Part shown: positions 6,307-11,960 of the stretch, one piece after another
How the letters are laid out: each line of letters begins with the position of its first letter
Position numbering within the stretch: position 1 is the first letter of the stretch
From: Zwartia sp.
GTDB lineage: Bacteria > Pseudomonadota > Gammaproteobacteria > Burkholderiales > Burkholderiaceae_B
Length of the DNA: 11,960 nt
Assembly: GCA_030653405.1 (NCBI GenBank)
Contig: JAURZO010000194.1
Location: forward strand, 1 to 11,960
Direction: 5' to 3'
Notes under the pieces: generated by a model
Database searches by the model: none
What the model was told of the DNA's origin: nothing
Seen by the model: the letters and a program-made list of their open reading frames with translations, nothing else
Program-made: the position numbers and the translations under genes

Positions 6307-7705
6307 GTCTCCCATCATCATTGGCGCGGGACCTGCAGGTATTCGTGCTGCACAAACCTTGGTCGAATACGGTCTTCGTCCCGTCATCTTGGATGAGGGT
6401 ATGAAATGGGGTGGTCAGATCTACCGACAGCAGCCAACAAATTTCAATCGGACCAGTCAGCAGCTCTACGGCTTTGATGCGGGTCGTGCAGACGATTTAT
6501 CCAAGGTTTTTACTGAGCTGACTGATAAGGTGGACTACAGGCCTCAGAGTCTTGTGTGGAATATCGAGCAGAACCGACTCGATGTGCTTCAAAATGGAAA
6601 GTCGACGGTGCTCCCTTGGCAATCGTTGATTGTCGCCACGGGCGCAACAGACCGTATGCTGCCGTTTCCCGGTTGGACCCTGCCGGGGATTTTCGGAATG
6701 GGCGCCACGCAGATTGCCCTCAAGTACCAAGGGTGTGCGATCGGTGAGCGTGTGATCCTGGCAGGTACCGGCCCACTTCTTTATCTGGTGGCCTATCAGT
6801 ACGTCAAGGCAGGCGCCAAGGTTTTAGCTGTCCTCGATACGGCACAATTTTCTTCTCAGATTAAAGCGTTGCCAGGACTGTTGAATCAGCCCAAGCAGTT
6901 AGCCAGGGGGATGTATTACGTGGGTTGGCTTCTTGCGCACGACATTAAAATTCGACGTGGTATCAGGATTGTGCGCGCGCAGGGGCAAGATAGCGTTCAA
7001 TCACTGGTGATCAAAAACGCGGAGGGTGACATCGAGTCCATAGATTGCGATGCTGTCGGTGTGGGGTACGCGTTGCGGTCTGAAACACAGATTGCAGATG
7101 TCTTGGGCTGCGAATTCAAATTTGATCCGACGCAACGTGCGTATTTGCCGTTGAAAGATTCTGCGGGCAGATCGTCTCTGACGGGTGTTTATCTTGCAGG
7201 AGATGGTGCCGGTATCATGGGCGCTGATGCTGCTGAATTGGCCGGTGAGCTCAGCGCTTTGGCGCTCTTGGAGGATCGGGGCTTGGGCGAGGCGCAGGCT
7301 GCGCTCATCCGTCGCCGCATCAGCGACCTTGAGAGACATTTGCAAAAAATCAGTCTTTTCAGAGAAGGTCTGGAGACTGCGTTTCCTTGCCCGGATGACT
7401 GGATTGATCAGTTAACCGACGACACGATCATCTGTCGCTGCGAAGAAATTACCTTTGGTCAGATCCGCGACACGGTCACGGAGTGCGACATCCGCGAGGT
7501 CAATCGACTCAAGGCCATGAGTCGCGCTGGAATGGGGCGCTGTCAGGGGCGCATGTGTGCGCAATCCAGTGCTGAGATTCTTGCGCACCTGACTGCACAG
7601 TCGCTGGGCGAGGTGGGACGTTTGAGAGGCCAGCCGCCACTTAAGCCTGTGCCAGCGCAGGTGTTGGCGGATGCATGGACGCCCAAGACTGAGAGTTCAA
7701 CATGA
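6299..7705 (+). CDS. FAD/NAD-type oxidoreductase with BFD-like 2Fe-2S site (HcnB/OoxA-like alpha subunit)
   Basis: Large flavoprotein subunit, 468 aa from the chosen ATG. The N-terminal FAD Rossmann motif is GAGPAG (9-14); a second Rossmann glycine motif GTGPLL (156-161) starts a pyridine-nucleotide-disulfide-oxidoreductase type subdomain; the second FAD motif is near 300-312 (AGDGAGIMGADAA). The C-terminal region (about 376-425) has a BFD-like cysteine set C379-x-C381 and C415-x4-C420, expected to hold another 2Fe-2S cluster. The same layout occurs in HcnB and in octopine/nopaline oxidase alpha subunits. It probably works in complex with the flanking small FeS and DAO-type proteins. Start: the frame extends to a TTG at 6269, but ATG 6299 lies 10 nt after GAGG and places the Rossmann motif at the extreme N-terminus as usual. 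It overlaps the upstream gene by 8 nt and the next by 4 nt. Confidence 0.9.
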   Translation: MNESPIIIGAGPAGIRAAQTLVEYGLRPVILDEGMKWGGQIYRQQPTNFNRTSQQLYGFDAGRADDLSKVFTELTDKVDYRPQSLVWNIEQNRLDVLQNGKSTVLPWQSLIVATGATDRMLPFPGWTLPGIFGMGATQIALKYQGCAIGERVILAGTGPLLYLVAYQYVKAGAKVLAVLDTAQFSSQIKALPGLLNQPKQLARGMYYVGWLLAHDIKIRRGIRIVRAQGQDSVQSLVIKNAEGDIESIDCDAVGVGYALRSETQIADVLGCEFKFDPTQRAYLPLKDSAGRSSLTGVYLAGDGAGIMGADAAELAGELSALALLEDRGLGEAQAALIRRRISDLERHLQKISLFREGLETAFPCPDDWIDQLTDDTIICRCEEITFGQIRDTVTECDIREVNRLKAMSRAGMGRCQGRMCAQSSAEILAHLTAQSLGEVGRLRGQPPLKPVPAQVLADAWTPKTESST

Positions 7706-8811
7706 GTCAGTCCAATCATTTCGACGTGATCATTATTGGCGGTGGCATTGTCGGTTCATCTGCCGCGCTAAAGTTACGTCAGTTCGGTCTGTCAGTTTGT
7801 TTGCTCGAGCGTAATGTCTGCGGCTCCCGCTCGAGTGGCATTAATTATGGTGGGGTGCGCAGACAAGGTCGATCACTTGCGCAGATGCCACTAACACAGC
7901 GTGCGCACGGAATCTGGGGACGCCTCAAAGATGTCATTGGTATTGATGGCGAGTATGTGCGCTCCGGTCATCTAAAGCTAGCGCGAAGCGAGGCTGATAT
8001 GGAGTCGCTCGCACGCTATGAGCAACGGACAGCTGAGTATGGCTTGGGCCTGCAGCTACTGAGCGCTGCCCAATTACGTGCGCACTATCCATGGATTGGC
8101 GAGCGCGCCGTTGGCGGCTCCCTCTGTCCTGAGGATGGCCATGCGAATCCACGCCTGATCTCACCGGCTTTCGCACGCGCCGCGATCCGTGCAGGGGCTC
8201 AGATTCTGGAAAACACTCCGGCACTGGGCTTTCATCATGACGGTCAATTGTTTCAGGTCAATATCGCGAGTCAGAACGCACCACTGGAGTCCAAATACTT
8301 GCTGAATTGCGCAGGCGCGTGGGCCAACACTATTTGTGAAATTTTTGGCGAAAAAGTGCCGATGACGAACTCTCACCCCCTGATGGTCGTGACGGATGCG
8401 CTTCCTCCATTCATGAATCTCAGTCTGGGCGTAGAGGGCGGAGGCGTGTACGCTCGACAGGTGAGCCGCGGCAACTGTGTGTTGGGTGGCTCTCAAGGTT
8501 ATGCACTGGATGCAAACAGAGCGCGGCCAGGTGGAGATGGCATAGAGCTTGTGCTCAAGGGTGCTTTGGAGTTGTTGCCCCACCTTAAGCATGCGCAGGT
8601 TGTGCGTACTTGGAGCGGTGTCGAAGGACGTCTGCCTGATCGCGAGCCCGTCATTAGTTTTAGCTCCAAGGTGCCTGGCCTTGTGCACGGGTTTGGTTTT
8701 GCTGGCGCGGGGTTTCAGATTGGACCCGCAGTCGGAGAAGTGCTCGCTGAAATGATCGCGCACGGCCACACAACCACACCGATTGAGGCATTTTCTATTC
8801 AGAGGTTTTAG
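7702..8811 (+). CDS. DAO-type FAD-dependent oxidoreductase (HcnC/OoxB-like catalytic subunit)
   Basis: D-amino-acid-oxidase fold flavoenzyme, 369 aa, expected to carry the amine-oxidising site of the three-subunit dehydrogenase. The FAD-binding motif GGGIVG is at 13-18, with E36 placed to bind the ribose. The family's second conserved block follows (SRSSGINYGGVRRQ, about 42-55), and the C-terminal FAD segment GFGFAGAGFQIGPAVGE lies near 330-348. It is shorter than HcnC (about 417 aa) and closer to opine oxidase or hydroxyproline dehydrogenase beta subunits. The ATG overlaps the stop of the alpha-subunit gene by 4 nt. With an ALDH7 enzyme in the same operon, oxidation of a cyclic or secondary amino acid such as pipecolate to an imine is the best guess; sarcosine, opine or D-amino acid oxidation remain possible. 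Confidence 0.9.
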   Translation: MSQSNHFDVIIIGGGIVGSSAALKLRQFGLSVCLLERNVCGSRSSGINYGGVRRQGRSLAQMPLTQRAHGIWGRLKDVIGIDGEYVRSGHLKLARSEADMESLARYEQRTAEYGLGLQLLSAAQLRAHYPWIGERAVGGSLCPEDGHANPRLISPAFARAAIRAGAQILENTPALGFHHDGQLFQVNIASQNAPLESKYLLNCAGAWANTICEIFGEKVPMTNSHPLMVVTDALPPFMNLSLGVEGGGVYARQVSRGNCVLGGSQGYALDANRARPGGDGIELVLKGALELLPHLKHAQVVRTWSGVEGRLPDREPVISFSSKVPGLVHGFGFAGAGFQIGPAVGEVLAEMIAHGHTTTPIEAFSIQRF

Positions 8812-8850
8812 TCCTGTTGTTGTCAGTCACTTGCATGTTTTTCCACACCT

Positions 8851-8857
8851 GAAGGAG
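8851..8857 (+). promoter_or_regulatory. Strong ribosome binding site of the binding-protein gene
   Basis: GAAGGAG lies 5 nt before the ATG at 8863. It is the clearest Shine-Dalgarno sequence of the operon, where most other genes rely on coupling. It follows the only sizeable gap (51 nt). This fits the higher copy number usually needed for a periplasmic binding protein. Confidence 0.75.
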
Positions 8858-8862
8858 TTGAA

Positions 8863-9933
8863 ATGAGCAAATACTCTAATAAAAAAGCTGTTTTAAAACT
8901 GTCGATCATGATGGCGACAGCCGCCATGACTTTTGCCTCTGGTCAGGCGATCTCTCAGACCAAGACCTTGTATATCGGTATGAACGGTGGGGTCATGGAA
9001 AAGACCTGGACTGAGCGGATTTTCCCTGAGTTTGAAAAGGCGAACAACGTCAAAGTGGTGGTCGTGCCCGGTACGTCCTCTGATATTTTGGCTAAAGCAC
9101 AGGCCAACAAGGACAAGCCACAAATGCACGTCATGTTTCTTGATGATGGTGTGATGGCTCGCGCGGTGGGTATGGGCTTATGCGAAAAAATGACACCCAA
9201 TCCCCAGCTTGAGGAGATATATCCGATTGCACGTTTCAAAGGTGACATGGCGGCCGGCGTGACGATGGGTATGACCGGCATGGCTTACAACACAAAAATG
9301 TTTGCGGATAAAAATTGGACGCCGCCAACCTCATGGATGGATTTTGCAGATCCCAAGTACAAAGGTAAAGTCGTCTTCCAGTCCTTGCCGGCCTCATCAT
9401 TCGGCCTGCATGGTTTCTTGATGTTCAATCGCATCCAAGGCGGTAGCGAGAAAGATGTCAATCCTGGTTTTAATGCCTGGCCAAAAACGATTGGTCCAAA
9501 TGTGCTCGAATACATTCCGAGTTCGGCAAAATTGGCTGAGATGTTTCAAAATGGTGAAGTCGCCATCGCACCTCTCACACCTACCTCGGTTGCGGTCCTG
9601 AAAGGCCGGGGTATCCCCGTTGAGTATGTTCAGCCCAAAGAAGGATCTGTGGTGCTGATGGTCGCTCAGTGCGTGATTGCTAAGAATAGTGAGCCTGAAC
9701 TTTCTCAAAAACTCGCTCAGCATTTGCTCTCTGCCCAAGCGCAGTCCGCCGGTTTGCAGTATGGTAATCAAGTGCCTTCCAATGCGAAAGCTAAAGCCAG
9801 CAAAGAGGCTGATCAGGCTGTGTTGAGCAAGTTTAATGATTACATGAAGACGGCCGTGACAGTGGATTGGGATACGATTAATGCCAATCGTCCAGCTTGG
9901 AATGCCCGTTGGAATCGTGTTGTAGAGCGTTAA
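8863..9933 (+). CDS. Periplasmic substrate-binding protein of the ABC importer (PotD-like)
   Basis: Periplasmic solute receptor, 356 aa, for the importer encoded upstream. Residues 1-31 form a Sec signal peptide: basic start (KYSNKKAVLK), hydrophobic core LSIMMATAAMTFA, and cleavage probably around 30-33 before QTKTLYIG. The mature part follows the two-lobe type 2 binding-protein pattern: the first strand TLYIGMNGGVME, the GTSSDILAKAQANKDKP segment, the hinge-region GMTGMAYNTKMF, and the WMDFADPKYKGKVVF segment common to PotD/iron-type receptors. There is no lipobox cysteine, so it is soluble. The anionic contacts typical of polyamine receptors cannot be judged by eye, so the ligand is open; context suggests an amino or imino acid. 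Unusually it is separated from the transporter core by three enzyme genes. The ALDH gene starts 3 nt after its stop. Confidence 0.92.
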   Translation: MSKYSNKKAVLKLSIMMATAAMTFASGQAISQTKTLYIGMNGGVMEKTWTERIFPEFEKANNVKVVVVPGTSSDILAKAQANKDKPQMHVMFLDDGVMARAVGMGLCEKMTPNPQLEEIYPIARFKGDMAAGVTMGMTGMAYNTKMFADKNWTPPTSWMDFADPKYKGKVVFQSLPASSFGLHGFLMFNRIQGGSEKDVNPGFNAWPKTIGPNVLEYIPSSAKLAEMFQNGEVAIAPLTPTSVAVLKGRGIPVEYVQPKEGSVVLMVAQCVIAKNSEPELSQKLAQHLLSAQAQSAGLQYGNQVPSNAKAKASKEADQAVLSKFNDYMKTAVTVDWDTINANRPAWNARWNRVVER

Positions 9934-9936
9934 TGA

Positions 9937-11454
9937 ATGATGAAACATTCGAGCGATATCACAGCTATTTTTTCTGAAATTGGCGTGTCATTGCCCTTGA
10001 CGCAGGCGTCAACGGGCATGGAGGTGGTGTCGCCGATTGATGCCTGTTTGCTGGGGACGCTGGTCCCAACGTCCCTGCCGCAGGCTCATGTTTCTATTGA
10101 ACGCGCAGCGTTACGATTCAAAACATGGCGAACGCAGCCGGCTCCGCTCAGGGGTGTGGTCGTGCGAGAGTGGGGGGAGCTCGTGCGTCAGCACAAGCCC
10201 GCTCTCGCGCAATTGATCACGCTCGAAGCCGGCAAAATTGTTCAGGAAAGTCTGGGCGAGGTACAAGAGGTCGTTGACATTTGTGAGTTTGCGCTGGGAT
10301 TGTCTCGCCAGTTATATGGGCTGACGATTGCGAGTGAGCGTCATCAGCACAAGTTGCTAGAAACATGGCATCCGATTGGCCCAGTTGGTGTGATTTCCGC
10401 TTTTAACTTCCCCATGGCGGTCTACGCCTGGAACGCAGCACTCGCACTCGTGTGTGGCGATACGGTTGTCTGGAAGCCTTCAGAAAAAACGCCATACTGC
10501 GCGTTGGCACTGCATGGCTTGCTGCTTGCGGCAATTCGCAGGTGCAATGTTGAGGCTGAAGGACTGGCAGAATTATTAATTGGCGATGCTGGACTCGGTG
10601 AAGCGCTTTCCACACATACTGATATCAAGTTGTTGAGTGCGACCGGTTCGACGCGTATGGGTGCGGCAGTCGCGGCAGCATGCGCACGAACTTTTAAGCG
10701 AACTCTGTTGGAGTTAGGTGGTAACAACGCTGCGATTGTGTGCCCCTCCGCTAATCTTGACTTGGTGACCCGTGCGGCAGTTTTCTCCGCCGTAGGTACG
10801 GCAGGTCAGCGTTGCACAACACTACGCAGGTTGATTGTGCATCGTTCTATCTATCAGGAGGTCCTGAATAGACTGGTGGCGGTTTATGAAAAATTACCCA
10901 TCGGTGATCCCCGTGCGACGGGAACCTTAGTGGGGCCGCTGATCGACAAACGATCATTTGAAGCGATGCAGGCCGCGTTGAGTCGCGCACTCGACTCAGG
11001 CGGCAAGGTCTATTTTGGTGACAGGACGCAGGCTGTCAATTGTGAACAGGGCTATTACGTCAGGCCTGCCATCGTCGATATGGCGCTGCAGGGCGGTCCA
11101 ATGTTAGAAGAAACCTTTGCGCCGATCTTGTATGTGACACCGTACGATGATCTTGAGCAGGCGATCGCTCTCAACAATGCAGTCAGCCATGGACTTTCTT
11201 CATCGATCTTTACTCAGAACTTGCTGGAGGCAGAGACCTTTACCTCAGCGAGTGGTTCTGATTGTGGCATTGCAAATGTCAATATCGGGACGAGCGGCGC
11301 CGAGATCGGTGGCGCCTTTGGGGGAGAGAAGGACACCGGTGGTGGCAGAGAGTCCGGTTCGGATTCCTGGAAGGTCTACATGCGGCGGGCAACGAATACC
11401 GTGAATTACGGTACTGAATTGCCTTTGGCGCAGGGGATAAAGTTCGAGTTTTGA
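9937..11454 (+). CDS. amaB: ALDH7-family aldehyde dehydrogenase, likely alpha-aminoadipate semialdehyde dehydrogenase
   Basis: NAD(P)-dependent aldehyde dehydrogenase, 505 aa. Catalytic residues are present: N157 in AFNFP, K180 in VWKPSEK, general base E259 in LELGGNN and nucleophile C293 in GTAGQRCTTLRR. The ALDH7 (antiquitin) C-terminus is unmistakable: NVNIGTSGAEIGGAFGGEK, then TGGGRESGSDSWK, YMRRATNTVNY and the ending LPLAQGIKFEF. Known ALDH7 enzymes (human ALDH7A1, Pseudomonas AmaB) oxidise alpha-aminoadipate-6-semialdehyde, in equilibrium with piperideine-6-carboxylate, to alpha-aminoadipate. This makes lysine/pipecolate catabolism the best pathway assignment and is the main clue to the operon's substrate. 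ATG 9937 follows the binding-protein stop by 3 nt; a second in-frame ATG is the next codon. Some ALDH7 proteins have wider aldehyde specificity (betaine aldehyde and others), so substrate identity is inferred from family and context. Confidence 0.92.
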   Translation: MMKHSSDITAIFSEIGVSLPLTQASTGMEVVSPIDACLLGTLVPTSLPQAHVSIERAALRFKTWRTQPAPLRGVVVREWGELVRQHKPALAQLITLEAGKIVQESLGEVQEVVDICEFALGLSRQLYGLTIASERHQHKLLETWHPIGPVGVISAFNFPMAVYAWNAALALVCGDTVVWKPSEKTPYCALALHGLLLAAIRRCNVEAEGLAELLIGDAGLGEALSTHTDIKLLSATGSTRMGAAVAAACARTFKRTLLELGGNNAAIVCPSANLDLVTRAAVFSAVGTAGQRCTTLRRLIVHRSIYQEVLNRLVAVYEKLPIGDPRATGTLVGPLIDKRSFEAMQAALSRALDSGGKVYFGDRTQAVNCEQGYYVRPAIVDMALQGGPMLEETFAPILYVTPYDDLEQAIALNNAVSHGLSSSIFTQNLLEAETFTSASGSDCGIANVNIGTSGAEIGGAFGGEKDTGGGRESGSDSWKVYMRRATNTVNYGTELPLAQGIKFEF

Positions 11455-11567
11455 GTTCAGACTAACGAGAGCAAGACTGTTCACCGTTTGTGCTGATCGG
11501 CCGAGCGTGTCATGATGCAAGATCCGTGATTCTGTCGATCCATTATTTAATAAGCTCGAACGTCTGA
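11455..11567 (+). promoter_or_regulatory. Intergenic region, weak candidate nadA promoter
   Basis: This 113-bp gap separates the ALDH gene from nadA. A weak pair TTGTGC (11488-11493) and CATGAT (11511-11516) with a 17-nt spacer could be the nadA promoter, giving a leader of about 45 nt. I saw no hairpin followed by a T-run, so no intrinsic terminator for the catabolic operon can be named, and read-through into nadA is possible. No good Shine-Dalgarno sequence precedes the nadA ATG. Confidence 0.3.
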
Positions 11568-11960
11568 ATGAGTCAACCTCTTGCGTCCTCAGTGTTCTTT
11601 GATTATCCGCAACAGAATGCTTCTGGTGTGACCTGTACCGCAAGTGCATGGGCGAGCGTGCCGCCCAGCCTTGCAGCAACAGAGAAAGCGGAAATCATTG
11701 CCAAAATAAAATCTCTACTCAAAAGTAAAAATGCTGCCATCATCGCGCACTATTATGTAGACGGTGACATACAGGATCTCGCGCTTGAGACGGGCGGCTT
11801 TGTGGCCGACTCGCTCGAGATGGCACGTTTTGGTAAAAACCATCGCGCGCAAGAACTCATCGTGGCGGGGGTGCGTTTTATGGGTGAAAGCGCCAAAATC
11901 TTAAGCCCCGAGAAGCGCATTTTTATGCCAGATCTGGACGCGACTTGCTCGCTGGATCTG
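11568..11960 (+). CDS. nadA: Quinolinate synthase NadA, N-terminal part (truncated by window end)
   Basis: First 131 codons of quinolinate synthase, which condenses iminoaspartate with dihydroxyacetone phosphate to quinolinate in de novo NAD synthesis, using an oxygen-sensitive 4Fe-4S cluster in the cytoplasm. Diagnostic segments are IIAHYYVDGDIQDLA (about 58-72), GGFVADSLEMARFG (76-89), ELIVAGVRFMGESAKILSPEK (96-116) and MPDLDATCSLDL at the end, where C127 is the first of the three cluster cysteines. About 40 residues precede the core (FDYPQQ...CTASAWASVPPSL), as in Burkholderiales NadA, supporting the betaproteobacterial assignment. ATG 11568 is the first in-frame Met before these residues. 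The remainder of the gene, with the other two cysteines, lies beyond the window. It has no functional link with the upstream catabolic operon. Confidence 0.93.
   Translation, partial: MSQPLASSVFFDYPQQNASGVTCTASAWASVPPSLAATEKAEIIAKIKSLLKSKNAAIIAHYYVDGDIQDLALETGGFVADSLEMARFGKNHRAQELIVAGVRFMGESAKILSPEKRIFMPDLDATCSLDL

Noticed and set aside
8161..8769. Long open frame of about 200 codons on the minus strand
   Set aside because: It is entirely antisense to the DAO-type gene, whose protein has clear FAD motifs; the antisense product has no recognisable domain.
5974..8811. hcnABC-like gene order suggesting hydrogen cyanide synthase
   Set aside because: Order and domain types match, but the DAO-type subunit is shorter than HcnC, and the operon also holds an importer and an ALDH7 enzyme, which fits amino/imino acid catabolism rather than cyanide production from glycine.
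9397..9948. Open frame of about 180 codons on the minus strand
   Set aside because: Antisense to the well-supported periplasmic binding-protein gene, with no recognisable motif.
11486..11510. GC-rich partial dyad around CGGCCG after the ALDH gene as a terminator
   Set aside because: The pairing is short and imperfect and no T-run follows, so it does not meet the pattern of an intrinsic terminator.

Overview
The window reads as chromosome from a moderate-GC betaproteobacterium, probably order Burkholderiales. The basis is the character of the nadA N-terminus at the right edge (FDYPQ start, CTA-W-A-VP stretch, HYYVDGDIQDLA core), plus the FixJ-type two-component pair and polyamine-type ABC transporter. 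The genus cannot be fixed from the sequence alone. No insertion sequence, phage gene, CRISPR array, tRNA or rRNA was seen, and there is no gene-free stretch over 300 bases.

Left part (3-2031, minus strand): a two-gene operon for a response regulator (receiver plus LuxR-type helix-turn-helix) followed 4 nt later by a membrane sensor histidine kinase with about seven transmembrane segments and an HELRQPL H-box. Upstream of the regulator lies a perfect 20-bp dyad resembling a lux box. It is centred about 41.5 bp upstream of the start site implied by a TACAAT -10 box, so it may be an autoregulatory operator.

Middle part (2244-11454): an IclR-family regulator on the minus strand, divergent from a tightly packed plus-strand operon of eight genes. 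These are an ABC ATPase, two permeases, a small (2Fe-2S) protein, an FAD/NAD-type oxidoreductase with a C-terminal BFD-like (2Fe-2S) site, a DAO-type FAD oxidoreductase, a periplasmic binding protein and an ALDH7-family aldehyde dehydrogenase. Most junctions overlap or are within a few bases. The only real gap (51 nt) precedes the binding-protein gene, which has its own strong ribosome binding site. The 161-bp divergent region is AT-rich, with several inverted repeats and one plausible sigma70 promoter.

Working model (inference): the transporter imports an amino or imino acid. The three oxidoreductase proteins form one membrane-associated dehydrogenase of the HcnABC / octopine oxidase / hydroxyproline dehydrogenase type. 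The ALDH7 enzyme oxidises the semialdehyde product. ALDH7 enzymes act on alpha-aminoadipate semialdehyde (piperideine-6-carboxylate), so pipecolate or a lysine-derived compound is the best substrate guess, with the three-part enzyme replacing the single-chain pipecolate oxidase AmaA of Pseudomonas. IclR is probably the substrate-responsive regulator.

Right edge (11568-11960): the first 131 codons of nadA, quinolinate synthase, an unrelated NAD biosynthesis gene cut off by the window end.
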